Source: Flavobacterium praedii
Lineage (GTDB): Bacteria; Bacteroidota; Bacteroidia; Flavobacteriales; Flavobacteriaceae
Direction: 5' to 3'
DNA length: 64,000 nucleotides
Assembly: GCF_026810365.1 (NCBI RefSeq)
Contig: NZ_CP113948.1
Coordinates: 1,327,001 to 1,391,000 of the forward strand
Position 1 is the stretch's first letter. Each line of letters begins with the position of its first letter. The position numbers and the translations under genes are program-made. The notes below the pieces were generated by a model that was not told the DNA's origin, did not search any database, and was given only the letters and a program-made list of their open reading frames with translations. Positions 29,826 through 38,037 of the stretch are shown here, piece by piece.

Positions 29826-30746
29826 ATGAAAGAAATAAAAATATTTTGCCCAGCCACTATTGCGAATCTTTCGTGCGGTTTTGATGTACTCGGACTTTGC
29901 TTAACCACTGCGGGCGATGAAATGATCGTTCGCAAATCAGATGTAAAAGGAGTGCGTATTACAAAAATATTGGGAGCCGATTTACCAATGGAAACCGAAA
30001 ACAACGTTGCTGGAGTTGCTGCTTTGGCGATGCTGGAAGAAGTGGAAACCGAATTCGGATTTGAAATTGAGATCTACAAACACATCAAAGCAGGAAGCGG
30101 AATCGGAAGCAGTGCTGCCAGTTCAGCGGGTGCGGTTTTTGGAATCAATGAATTGTTGGGACGCCCTTTTACTAGAAAAGAATTGGTAAAATTTGCGATG
30201 CAAGGTGAGAAATTGGCCAGCGGTAATGCTCATGCAGACAACGTTGCCCCTGCCCTTTTGGGAGGTTTCACTTTGGTAAGATGTTCAAATCCTTTGGATA
30301 TCATCAAAATTGAAAGTCCATCTGATTTGTATGCTACAGTGGTACATCCTCAAATTGAATTAAAAACATCAGATGCACGTTCGGTACTGAAACAAACTGT
30401 ATCCTTAAAAAGTGCCATTACCCAATGGGGAAATGTGGGCGGATTAGTAGCAGGATTGTACACTCAAGATTATGAATTAATCGGACGTTCATTACACGAC
30501 GAAATCATAGAACCCGTTCGCAGTATGCTGATTCCTGGATTTGATTTAATCAAACAAACGGCTTATGAAAACGGAGCTTTGGGTTCTGGAATCTCTGGTT
30601 CTGGGCCTTCTATTTTTGCTTTAAGCAAAGGAAAGGAAAACGCCGACAAAATTGCCAAAGCCATGAGTGCCGTTTACGATCAAATGAATTTACCTTATGA
30701 AATTCACGTTTCCAAAGTGAATGACGAAGGGATGAAAATTATTTAA
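29826..30746 (+). CDS. thrB: Homoserine kinase
   Basis: A GHMP-family kinase that phosphorylates homoserine, 306 residues. The start is placed at ATG 29826 (MKEIKIFCPATIANLSCGFD); nine further codons upstream are open but lie in repeat-like spacer. The ATP-binding loop is GSGIGSSAASSAGAVFG near 96-112, and the C-terminal GHMP motif is ALGSGISGSGPSIFAL. It follows thrA by 88 bp and precedes thrC by 85 bp in one operon. Confidence 0.96.
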   Translation: MKEIKIFCPATIANLSCGFDVLGLCLTTAGDEMIVRKSDVKGVRITKILGADLPMETENNVAGVAALAMLEEVETEFGFEIEIYKHIKAGSGIGSSAASSAGAVFGINELLGRPFTRKELVKFAMQGEKLASGNAHADNVAPALLGGFTLVRCSNPLDIIKIESPSDLYATVVHPQIELKTSDARSVLKQTVSLKSAITQWGNVGGLVAGLYTQDYELIGRSLHDEIIEPVRSMLIPGFDLIKQTAYENGALGSGISGSGPSIFALSKGKENADKIAKAMSAVYDQMNLPYEIHVSKVNDEGMKII

Positions 30747-30758
30747 GAAGTATTTAGT

Positions 30759-30826
30759 CCTTAGTGATTAGTAATTAGTACTAAGAACTAAAGACTATTC
30801 ACTAATTACTATTCACTAATCACTAA
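30759..30826 (+). repeat. Large imperfect inverted repeat between thrB and thrC
   Basis: The left arm 30759-30779 (CCTTAGTGATTAGTAATTAGT) pairs with the right arm 30801-30826 (ACTAATTACT, ATTCACTAATCACTAAG); the right arm holds an extra 7 bases that would bulge. The hairpin ends six bases before the thrC start, so it could influence translation or mRNA stability there. Confidence 0.65.
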
Positions 30827-30831
30827 GAAGA

Positions 30832-32121
30832 ATGAAATATTACAGTTTAAACCATAATGCACCAAACGTTTCTTTTCAGGAAGCAGTAATACAAGGATTA
30901 GCAACAGACAAAGGGTTGTATTTTCCAGAAACTATTACGCCTTTGACTCCAAGCTTTTTTGAGACTATCGAAAGTTTATCCCATGAAGAAATCGCTTTTG
31001 AAGCCATCAAACAATTTGTGGGAGACGAAATACCTTCCGAAACGTTAAAACAAATCATATCCGAAACATTATGTTTTGATTTTCCTTTGGTCGAAGTTGA
31101 AAACGGAATTTATTCGCTTGAATTATTTCATGGTCCTACTATGGCATTCAAAGATGTAGGAGCGCGTTTTATGTCACGTTGCCTTGCCTATTTTAACAAA
31201 GACAATACCGAAAGTAAAAATACAGTTCTTGTAGCGACTTCTGGAGATACAGGAGGTGCCGTAGCCAGTGGTTTCCTTGGTGTAAAAGGTGTTGATGTCG
31301 TTATCCTTTATCCTTCGGGAAAAGTAAGTGACATTCAGGAAAAGCAATTGACTACTTTGGGTCAGAATATAAAAGCCCTTGAAGTAGATGGTGTTTTTGA
31401 TGATTGCCAAGACATGGTCAAAAAAGCGTTTTTGGACGAAAGCCTAAATCATATTCAATTGACTTCTGCCAATTCGATTAATATTGCGCGCTGGTTACCG
31501 CAAATGTTTTACTTTTTCTTTGCTTACAAAGCATTAAAAGCACAAAACAAACCGCTAGTTTTCTCTTGTCCAAGCGGAAACTTCGGAAATATTTGCGCGG
31601 GTATTATTGCTAAGAAAATGGGATTGCCTATTGAACATTTTGTAGCATCTACCAATGTAAACGACACAGTTCCTAGATTCCTTGCCAACGGAATTTACGA
31701 CCCAAAACCATCTATCGCAACGATTTCGAATGCTATGGATGTAGGAAATCCAAGTAACTTCATTCGAATTCAAGAAATGTATCAAAATGATTTGGAGCAG
31801 TTCAAAAAAGATTTTACGTCATACACTTTTACCGATGCTGAAACTTTAGTAGCATTAAAAGCCATTTATAACGAAAGAGGTTATATCGCCGAACCGCACG
31901 GAGCTGTTGGCTATTTGGGATTGAAAAAAGAATTGCTGAACATACCAGATGCTATTGGTATTTTCTTAGAAACGGCACATCCTATTAAATTCTTAGATGT
32001 TGTAGAACCTGCTTTAGGCGTAACTTTGCCCCTGCCAACTCAAATTGAAAGCGTCATGCACAAAGAAAAAGTGAGTGTAAAAATCTCAACTTATGATGAA
32101 TTAAAGGCTTTTTTAGGTTAA
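30832..32121 (+). CDS. thrC: Threonine synthase
   Basis: A PLP enzyme that converts phosphohomoserine to threonine, 429 residues, last gene of the thr operon. The PLP lysine lies in HGPTMAFKDVGARFMS. Phosphate and cofactor contacts appear in VATSGDTGGAVASGFLG and FSCPSGNFGNICAG. Its last 103 bp (32012-32114) align without gaps to a remnant at 35885-35987, 94 of 103 bases identical by my count, meaning that a second thrC 3' end lies 3.9 kb downstream. The intact gene shows no sign of damage. Confidence 0.97.
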   Translation: MKYYSLNHNAPNVSFQEAVIQGLATDKGLYFPETITPLTPSFFETIESLSHEEIAFEAIKQFVGDEIPSETLKQIISETLCFDFPLVEVENGIYSLELFHGPTMAFKDVGARFMSRCLAYFNKDNTESKNTVLVATSGDTGGAVASGFLGVKGVDVVILYPSGKVSDIQEKQLTTLGQNIKALEVDGVFDDCQDMVKKAFLDESLNHIQLTSANSINIARWLPQMFYFFFAYKALKAQNKPLVFSCPSGNFGNICAGIIAKKMGLPIEHFVASTNVNDTVPRFLANGIYDPKPSIATISNAMDVGNPSNFIRIQEMYQNDLEQFKKDFTSYTFTDAETLVALKAIYNERGYIAEPHGAVGYLGLKKELLNIPDAIGIFLETAHPIKFLDVVEPALGVTLPLPTQIESVMHKEKVSVKISTYDELKAFLG

Positions 32122-32144
32122 TAAAAAACATTATTTTCAAACGA

Positions 32145-32176
32145 AACATTGACCGAAAGGTTGATGTTTTTTTTTA
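32145..32176 (+). terminator. Terminator of the thr operon
   Basis: AACATTGACC (32145-32154), a GAAA tetraloop, then GGTTGATGTT (32159-32168) pair over 10 positions with two G-U wobbles, followed by a run of T. It lies 23 bp after the thrC stop. The remaining 160 bp to the DUF4249 gene show nothing more. Confidence 0.85.
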
Positions 32177-32339
32177 TTTTTTATTTTAACAAGGCTTATA
32201 ATTCGCTAAAGTGAACTTTAGGTCCTGCTAAAAAAATATTGTTACTTCTATTGTGAATAAAGTAGAAATACTATTTCTAAATTAACTATTAAATTAGGGG
32301 AACTAAAGCATTCTAGATTTTCAATCAATAAAAACAACC

Positions 32340-33194
32340 TCATTCTTGTTTTCTAGTTTGCAACGAAACAACCGATACACCATATCCCGCCCATATACCT
32401 AAACCTCCAATGATATTAGACTTTAAACTTGTATTGGCGGGGAAAATTGGATTTAAACCATTAACGATTTCATTTTGATAATCATTCCAAAAATCAAAAG
32501 CTGCCTTATCCATTGTTCTTAATTTTACAAATACAAAGTCGCCATCAGAAAAATAAGGCTTAAACTGATTACTTGTTATTAATAATACTCCTCTATTAAT
32601 TTGAAAATTAACATCCGAAGATGAAAAATTGTCATCATTTAAATTACCATAGAAAGCGGGAACATAAACAGGTTCTTTTCCATCGACTTTCGTCAAAATC
32701 TGATAATGATTTTTTTCATTAACTGGGTCATCAAATTTAACAAAAACATAACCCGTTGAATCTAAGGGATTATTTTTAACATAATTTAATTCTCGAATAG
32801 GAACAGACTTTGGAATTGTAGTAGTCGATTTTAAAACACTTCCAACATATTCGACTTTTATGCTATAGGTATTTCCTGATTTTCCAACAATAGTTTTTCC
32901 AGTGTAAATCAAAGGTGGAATCCAATTTTTATCAAATTGCGGAATCAATACTTCTGAGTTGGTTCCATCCGAAACGGTAACTTTTGCAAAGAGAAATAGA
33001 TGTTTCAGAATCGACAAAGTATCAACCGTTGATCCGATAGGTACACTTGTGGATAAAACAACATGAGAAACGTCTCCTTCTTCTATATATCCCTGTAATA
33101 CTATTTTTGAAACCACTTCTACCTCTTCCTTATAATCCACCGTAGTACATCCCAAAAGAAACACCAAAATCAGTACTGAATAGTTTGTTTTCAT
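32340..33194 (-). CDS. DUF4249 lipoprotein
   Basis: A 284-residue outer-membrane lipoprotein. The signal ends in a lipobox (LVFLLGCTT, lipidated Cys16), followed by VVLQGYIEEGDVSHVVLSTS-type beta sequence characteristic of DUF4249 proteins. Members are almost always encoded next to a TonB-dependent receptor, as here (4 bp downstream of the receptor stop). They are thought to be surface partners of the receptor, but the substrate is unknown. The chain is on the short side for the family. Confidence 0.88.
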   Translation of the reverse strand: MKTNYSVLILVFLLGCTTVDYKEEVEVVSKIVLQGYIEEGDVSHVVLSTSVPIGSTVDTLSILKHLFLFAKVTVSDGTNSEVLIPQFDKNWIPPLIYTGKTIVGKSGNTYSIKVEYVGSVLKSTTTIPKSVPIRELNYVKNNPLDSTGYVFVKFDDPVNEKNHYQILTKVDGKEPVYVPAFYGNLNDDNFSSSDVNFQINRGVLLITSNQFKPYFSDGDFVFVKLRTMDKAAFDFWNDYQNEIVNGLNPIFPANTSLKSNIIGGLGIWAGYGVSVVSLQTRKQE

Positions 33195-33198
33195 CTTT

Positions 33199-35487
33199 CT
33201 AAAATTTAAATTTCCAATTCAATGTAGGTAATATGCCATATATATTTTTTTCTTCTTGATTAACAGAAACTGAACGCCCTTCGTTATCTATATTCAAATT
33301 AAAATGGATATAAATAGGATTTGAAATATTTAATGCATTGTATATAGAGATACTCAATGCGCTTTCTTTTTTTGGTTTTTTTACAAACCAATAAATCACA
33401 GATATATCGGTACGAAAATAGTTGGGCATCAATGCATTATTATAGTTTCCATATTCTTTAATTGGATTATTATTTATAAAATACCAAGTTGTCGGCATGG
33501 TAAACCGATTTCCCGAACTAAAAACCTGGGTTATTCCAGCAGACCATTTAGAATTAAAATCATAGGTACCAACCAGAGCAAGATTATGTCGCCTATCATA
33601 TTTAGAATAAAAAGGACTCCCATTATTGATTTCATCAAATTGGCGTATAGACCAACTGTTTGTGTAGCTCAACCATCCTTTTAGTTTTCCTCTTTCTTTC
33701 TTAAACATAAATTCGAATCCATAAGCCTCCCCATTCCCCACAAGCAAATCGTTTTCTAAGGTTGAAATTTCGTTAAACTGGGTTACTCCATAAGGATATT
33801 CGAGTAGATTATGCATCGATCTGTAATATCCATCAAGAGAAACATTATATTCGCTAGATAGAATTCGACTGTAGCCTCCCGAAAAAGAATTCGCCGATTG
33901 CCATGGAATCCCATTGCCACTAGCAACCCAAAAATCGGTTGGAAAACCAATGCTAGAAGTGGTTACCAAATTCAAATATTGATTTTGCCTAGTATAAGAC
34001 ACAAAAAAAGCATCTTTAGTTGTCGGACTATAGCTCACCCGAATACGAGGTTCCAATTGAAAATTATGATCTGAAGTTCTTGTTGCGCCTGCATAATAGT
34101 AATTGAATCTCAAGCCTACTTCGGCACTAACTGTCTCCAGTAATTTTGGTTTGGCAATAGCAAATACAGCGTAATAACTAGAATGTGTTGTAATTGATTT
34201 TCCAGTGGTCGCTATCGATTTTATATTTTCAATTTCAATGTTTTGCGGTTGTAATTCATAATAAGCACATTGAAATCCACTTTCAAAAGGTATTTTGCCA
34301 AGGGTATAATTTATTGTATTAGTAAACCCAAATTCTTTTACATAGGAAGAAATACCCAACTGAACATTCTCTTGTCTCATTAGTAAGTCATTTTCATATC
34401 TAGAAAAATAAACCGAATTAACCATTTTTACTTTTCCCGAAAATGTTGATTCCCAAGAGGGTGTTAAAACAAAATTACTCCATTTTAATTTTGCATCGAG
34501 ACCCATATTTGAATCCACTATTTTCAATACGTCTCCACTTATGAAAGCATCAAAAACAAATTTTTGTGTTCTCGAAATCTCTGAAATAAAGATAAAATTA
34601 CCATCTGAAAAACCATAATTAAAATCCTTTTCATTGTTTTTACTCTTTTTATTTGAAGAAAAAAGAGGCCCAATTATTTCATCAATATAGGTTTTTCGAC
34701 CCGAAATAAACATACCTGTTTTCGTACCGATCGGGACTGCCATAGTAAGCTGAGATGCCAACATACCTGCATTTCCTTCTAACGAAATTTTGTTGGGAAT
34801 CTCCCGATAAGGAGTTACATAAACAGTCGAGCTTAACCTACCACCAAATCCAGCGTATGTACTCGATTTATCAAATTGAATTTCTTGAATTGGATCGGCA
34901 TTATAGAACGGGAAAACACCTAATAAATGAGCCATTCCATATACAGGAGCATTAGCATAAAGCATTAAATTGTGTCCTGGATCTCCTCCTCGAACATACA
35001 AATACCCATTAGCATCACCAGAATTTTGAACTCCTGGAGTTAACTGCAACAATTTAATAACATCAACTGTTCCTGTCAAATTAGGAACCAAACTCAACTT
35101 ATGAGGGTCAAAAGATAATTTTCCGCCACTTACAGTTTTTATTTGTTTTTTAGCAAGAGTTGAAATAACAACAGTCTCTAAAACGGTGTTTTCTAATTCT
35201 AACACAAACGAAAGGGATGTGTCCTTTTGAATAGACAATTCCTGTTTTAAGCTATTATATCCGACACAAGATACATCAATATGGCAAACTCCTTTTGGTA
35301 TTTTCAACAGAAAAAAACCTATAGAATCTGTTACGGTGTTAAAAATCTGTTGTTGCAATGCGATCTTAACCGATACTCCTTTGATTTCTTGCATAGTACT
35401 TGAGTATACGACACCGTTGAGTATCACTTTATTTTGGCCAAAAAAAGTGTTACCCACTAGTAATAGTATAAGTACAATTTGCTTCAA
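33199..35487 (-). CDS. TonB-dependent outer-membrane receptor
   Basis: A 762-residue receptor beginning at a TTG codon; an in-frame stop lies two codons upstream and no ATG is available. A signal peptide (IVLILLLVGNTFFGQ) leads to a CarboxypepD_reg-like domain (about 22-100). The plug includes VDVIKLLQLTPGVQNSGDAN and LYVRGGDPGHNLMLYANAPV, and the rest is a beta-barrel ending in an aromatic residue (NWKFKF). It probably imports a nutrient with the DUF4249 protein. Both genes lie between intact thrC and a thrC remnant, so the pair may be a later insertion. The substrate cannot be assigned. Confidence 0.92.
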   Translation of the reverse strand: MKQIVLILLLVGNTFFGQNKVILNGVVYSSTMQEIKGVSVKIALQQQIFNTVTDSIGFFLLKIPKGVCHIDVSCVGYNSLKQELSIQKDTSLSFVLELENTVLETVVISTLAKKQIKTVSGGKLSFDPHKLSLVPNLTGTVDVIKLLQLTPGVQNSGDANGYLYVRGGDPGHNLMLYANAPVYGMAHLLGVFPFYNADPIQEIQFDKSSTYAGFGGRLSSTVYVTPYREIPNKISLEGNAGMLASQLTMAVPIGTKTGMFISGRKTYIDEIIGPLFSSNKKSKNNEKDFNYGFSDGNFIFISEISRTQKFVFDAFISGDVLKIVDSNMGLDAKLKWSNFVLTPSWESTFSGKVKMVNSVYFSRYENDLLMRQENVQLGISSYVKEFGFTNTINYTLGKIPFESGFQCAYYELQPQNIEIENIKSIATTGKSITTHSSYYAVFAIAKPKLLETVSAEVGLRFNYYYAGATRTSDHNFQLEPRIRVSYSPTTKDAFFVSYTRQNQYLNLVTTSSIGFPTDFWVASGNGIPWQSANSFSGGYSRILSSEYNVSLDGYYRSMHNLLEYPYGVTQFNEISTLENDLLVGNGEAYGFEFMFKKERGKLKGWLSYTNSWSIRQFDEINNGSPFYSKYDRRHNLALVGTYDFNSKWSAGITQVFSSGNRFTMPTTWYFINNNPIKEYGNYNNALMPNYFRTDISVIYWFVKKPKKESALSISIYNALNISNPIYIHFNLNIDNEGRSVSVNQEEKNIYGILPTLNWKFKF

Positions 35488-35883
35488 TGGTTAGTTATTT
35501 TGAACCTTTAATTTACGATTTAAATATGTTAACATTTAAATAAAAACTTTTATTTAAATGTTAATTTTAAAAGAAATATTTAACAGATTTAACATTTATA
35601 AAAAACAATCCTCATTCTAAACAACAATCGAAACACATCTGAATATATTGGTTTTCAGTGTGGTAATCGATATTGTGAAATTTGTTGAATGAAATTAAGA
35701 AAGTTACTTCTCTATAGACTTAATTAACACACTGAGTAAAAATCAAATCTTAACAATGAAAAATATAACGTTGCTTTTTTTGTTCTTAAAAGTATTATTG
35801 TAAAAGAAAACTTTTTTGTAGTCTTTTTTAAGACATTCCATCTTATATGGGTTTATCTTAAAATTTGTAAAGTAGGGATACTA
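35488..35883. other. Intergenic region upstream of the TonB receptor
   Basis: 396 bp of AT-rich sequence between the receptor start and the thrC remnant. It should hold the receptor promoter on the minus strand, but I could not find a full consensus. No coding frame or hairpin is convincing. Confidence 0.55.
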
Positions 35884-36000
35884 ACTTTAGGCTTTACTTT
35901 GCCATTGCCAACACAAATAGAAAGCGTGATGAACAAAGAAAAAGTGAGTGTGAAAATCTCAACTTATGATGAATTAAAGGCTTTTTTGAATTCTAAGTAG
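35884..36000 (+). pseudogene. 3'-terminal fragment of a second threonine synthase gene
   Basis: Thirty-eight in-frame codons plus a stop, reading TLGFTLPLPTQIESVM, NKEKVSVKISTYDE, LKAFLNSK. This matches the intact thrC end (ALGVTLPLPTQIESVM, HKEKVSVKISTYDE, LKAFLG). Over 103 gapless bases I count nine differences; only two change the amino acid within the aligned part (Val to Phe, His to Asn) and the last 35 bases are identical. The homology stops abruptly at its 5' side. The pattern is that of a diverged functional allele whose end was left behind, not of a decaying copy. Confidence 0.88.
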
Positions 36001-36152
36001 TTTTTTCTAAAAAAAAATAAACCATATAAGTCCTATAAGATTTTTTAAAGAATTACAATCTAACCCAATAGTCTTGATTTAATGCCATTTAAGTTTTGCC
36101 AGTGATTTGTAAAATTTAAATGGTTTTTTTATACCAAAAAATATCTCTTCCC

Positions 36153-36230
36153 TGCTAGCGAGAGCATCACGCTCGTGAACGCCACGAAAAGCCAATAGGA
36201 AATCTAACGAGTGTGACGCTCGCGCTAGCA
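36153..36230. repeat. REP-like palindromic element
   Basis: The left arm 36153-36176 (TGCTAGCGAGAGCATCAC, GCTCGT) pairs with the right arm 36207-36230 (ACGAGTGTGACGCTCGCG, CTAGCA) over 24 positions with three mismatches. The 30-base loop contains GAACGCCACGAAAAGCC. It is far more GC-rich than its surroundings. The shape suggests a REP or MITE-type mobile element; no transposase is in the window. The preceding 36001-36152 is plain AT-rich sequence. Confidence 0.8.
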
Positions 36231-36320
36231 TTTGAGAAAAAGTTTATTTCAACAAACCAGATAAATTTAATCCAGAAAACAGTAATTTTAACTTTCTTTA
36301 TAATAAAAAAAAAAAAAAAC

Positions 36321-36767
36321 ATGCCAAATAAAATTACACTTCATAGAGTTTTTTCGGCACCTCCAGAAAAAGTGTACAAAGCATTCTCAGACGCAGATGC
36401 AATGGTGTCTTGGATTCCTCCTTATGGTTTTACCTGCAAAGTACATAGCATGGATTTCCAAATAGGCGGAAAATATAAAATGTCGTTTACCAATTTTACT
36501 ACGGGTAGCAGTCATTCTTTTGGTGGCGAATATTTAGAAATTGTGCCAAATGAACGATTAAAATACACCGACGAGTTTGACGCCCCAAACTTACCGGGAC
36601 AAATGATTACCACAATCGAACTGCGAAAAGTACTATGTGGTACAGAACTTATTGCCACACAGGAAGGAATACCTGATGCAATACCCACTGAAATGTGCTA
36701 TTTGGGCTGGCAAGAATCCTTAGATAAATTAAAACGTTTGGTAGAACCTAATATCCCCGATGCTTAA
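36321..36767 (+). CDS. SRPBCC/AHSA1-domain protein
   Basis: A 148-residue cytoplasmic protein of the START-like SRPBCC fold, Activator-of-Hsp90-ATPase-homologue type (MPNKITLHRVFSAPPEKVY at the start, FGGEYLEIVPNERLKYTDEF in the middle, GWQESLDKLKRLVEP near the end). Such proteins bind small hydrophobic ligands; the ligand is unknown. The frame is open upstream through the palindromic element, but a run of A followed by the ATG at 36321 and family length fix the start. Confidence 0.88.
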   Translation: MPNKITLHRVFSAPPEKVYKAFSDADAMVSWIPPYGFTCKVHSMDFQIGGKYKMSFTNFTTGSSHSFGGEYLEIVPNERLKYTDEFDAPNLPGQMITTIELRKVLCGTELIATQEGIPDAIPTEMCYLGWQESLDKLKRLVEPNIPDA

Positions 36768-36791
36768 CGCAGTACAACCATATATAATTCA

Positions 36792-36865
36792 TTTGTCATT
36801 TCAACGAAGGAAAAATAACATTACATGAGCAACTAATGAGATTTCTCCTTCGTCGAAATGACAAA
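36792..36865. repeat. Palindromic intergenic repeat
   Basis: The left arm 36792-36811 (TTTGTCATTTCAACGAAGGA) pairs with the right arm 36846-36865 (TCCTTCGTCGAAATGACAAA) with a single mismatch across 20 bases and a 34-base loop. I recall similar TGTCATTTCGACGAAGGA repeats from Flavobacterium genomes; this is from memory and not checked. Confidence 0.75.
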
Positions 36866-36903
36866 ACAAGCAATAAATATTCTTATTAAAAAACTAAAAA
36901 AAA

Positions 36904-37311
36904 GTGGCTAAACAAATTTTTATCAATTTAGCAGTAACTGACTTGCAAAAATCTATGGCTTTTTATACTGCATTAGGCTTTACAATTAATCCTCAATTTT
37001 CGGATGACAGTGGAAAGTGCATGGTTTGGTGCGAAAATATTTTTGTAATGCTCTTGACACACGAAAAGTTTTCAAACTTTACAACCAAACCAATTGCAGA
37101 CACAAAATCAAAGGTAGCAGGACTTTTTTCATTATCGACTGAAAGTGTTGATGAAGTGAACAGCATTGTGTCAAATGGATTAAAGGCTGGCGGAATAGAA
37201 CCTAGCGAAATGAAAGATTATGGTTTTATGCAACAGCGGACTATCGAAGATTTTGATGGGCACACTTGGGAAATTTTCTATATGGATGTTTCAAAATTTC
37301 CAACAGCATAA
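36904..37311 (+). CDS. VOC/glyoxalase-family protein
   Basis: A 135-residue protein of the vicinal-oxygen-chelate fold, starting at GTG (VAKQIFINLAVTDLQKSMAF). It carries the usual LxxSxxFYxxLGF opening and ends with DFDGHTWEIFYMD. Typical members are small metal-dependent lyases, isomerases or antibiotic-binding proteins; the reaction is not identifiable. It lies 136 bp after the SRPBCC gene, with a palindromic repeat between them. Confidence 0.86.
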   Translation: MAKQIFINLAVTDLQKSMAFYTALGFTINPQFSDDSGKCMVWCENIFVMLLTHEKFSNFTTKPIADTKSKVAGLFSLSTESVDEVNSIVSNGLKAGGIEPSEMKDYGFMQQRTIEDFDGHTWEIFYMDVSKFPTA

Positions 37312-37343
37312 TAAAATAAGTCAATAGCTAACCCTAATTGAAA

Positions 37344-37380
37344 ACTACAAAATAACAAACCGTTATCTTGTAGTTTTTTT
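37344..37380 (+). terminator. Terminator after the VOC gene
   Basis: ACTACAAAATAAC (37344-37356) pairs with GTTATCTTGTAGT (37362-37374) with one mismatch, followed by a run of T. Confidence 0.8.
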
Positions 37381-37492
37381 ACATCAACTTTTCACCACTA
37401 AATTTCTCCTTCAACGTAAAGCTCGCGTAAGGGATTACCTCATATTGTATTTATTTTCATTGGAGTTCAATGAATTTCATTTGCGGAGGTAT

Positions 37493-37623
37493 CTCCCGAT
37501 TTATAAAAACAAGACTTTTTAGCCGTAGTTTTTCTAAATCGGGAATAAAACCAAAAGCCCGACCCCAAAGTAGCAGGAAGCCGAATCATTTACGAAATCT
37601 TCTGCTTTGGGGTTACGCCCAAA
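37493..37623. repeat. Dispersed hairpin repeat, copy 2, with a second nested hairpin
   Basis: 37493-37546 is the second copy of the hairpin core seen at 22811-22864. Here CCCGATTTA pairs with TAAATCGGG and AAAAAC with GTTTTT, almost without mismatch. To its right, ACCCCAAAGTAGCAG and CTGCTTTGGGGT (about 37563-37613) form another stem enclosing a 20-odd-base loop, bordered by AAAGCCCG and GGTTACGCCC. The flanks differ from copy 1, so only the core is shared. The rest of 37381-37641 shows no gene. Confidence 0.72.
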
Positions 37624-37641
37624 TTATAAAAATGGTAGGAG

Positions 37642-38037
37642 TTACAAAACCAATTCTTCAAACAAGCGTTGAATGGTTTTATCCAAATCTGTGCAGAAAC
37701 CCGAATGCGGTCTGGAAGTTTGTATTGCCGAGCTTCGGATAGCAGTGAGCCAACGAAAACGAGACGGAATATCGAACTCGCCAATAGGACCGCCGGCTTT
37801 ACCTCCGTGAGCAATTTTTTGAAAGGAAGCCAAATTCAATTCGAGTTGCTCCAAATCAAAATCTTCTGAAAATAGCAGCAACTTAGCTTCATTAACCGAA
37901 TAGAGCATTTTTATAAATTTGGCGCTTTTGCAAAACAGAATTACGCCTACATTTAGGAATTCTTCGCGATCTACCTTAGGCACAACACGAATAACGGCAT
38001 ATTCATATAAGTTTTTCTCTTGCATTTTGGGCTTCAT
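37642..38037 (-). CDS. DUF3037 protein, partner of HipA-like kinase
   Basis: A 131-residue cytoplasmic protein with the DUF3037 pattern (LYEYAVIRVVPKVDREEFLN, VGVILFCKSAKFI, then RWLTAIRSSAIQTSRPHSG). Its start overlaps the end of the upstream HipA-like gene by 35 bp, or 23 bp if the internal Met5 is used. This pairing with a HipA_2-type kinase recurs in bacteria, but its job is not known. Whether it is an antidote, a substrate or a cofactor of the kinase is open. Confidence 0.88.
   Translation of the reverse strand: MKPKMQEKNLYEYAVIRVVPKVDREEFLNVGVILFCKSAKFIKMLYSVNEAKLLLFSEDFDLEQLELNLASFQKIAHGGKAGGPIGEFDIPSRFRWLTAIRSSAIQTSRPHSGFCTDLDKTIQRLFEELVL

Noticed and set aside
37470..37869. Two open frames across the hairpin repeat and antisense to DUF3037
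   Set aside because: They read through the repeat and out of frame over a recognised gene.
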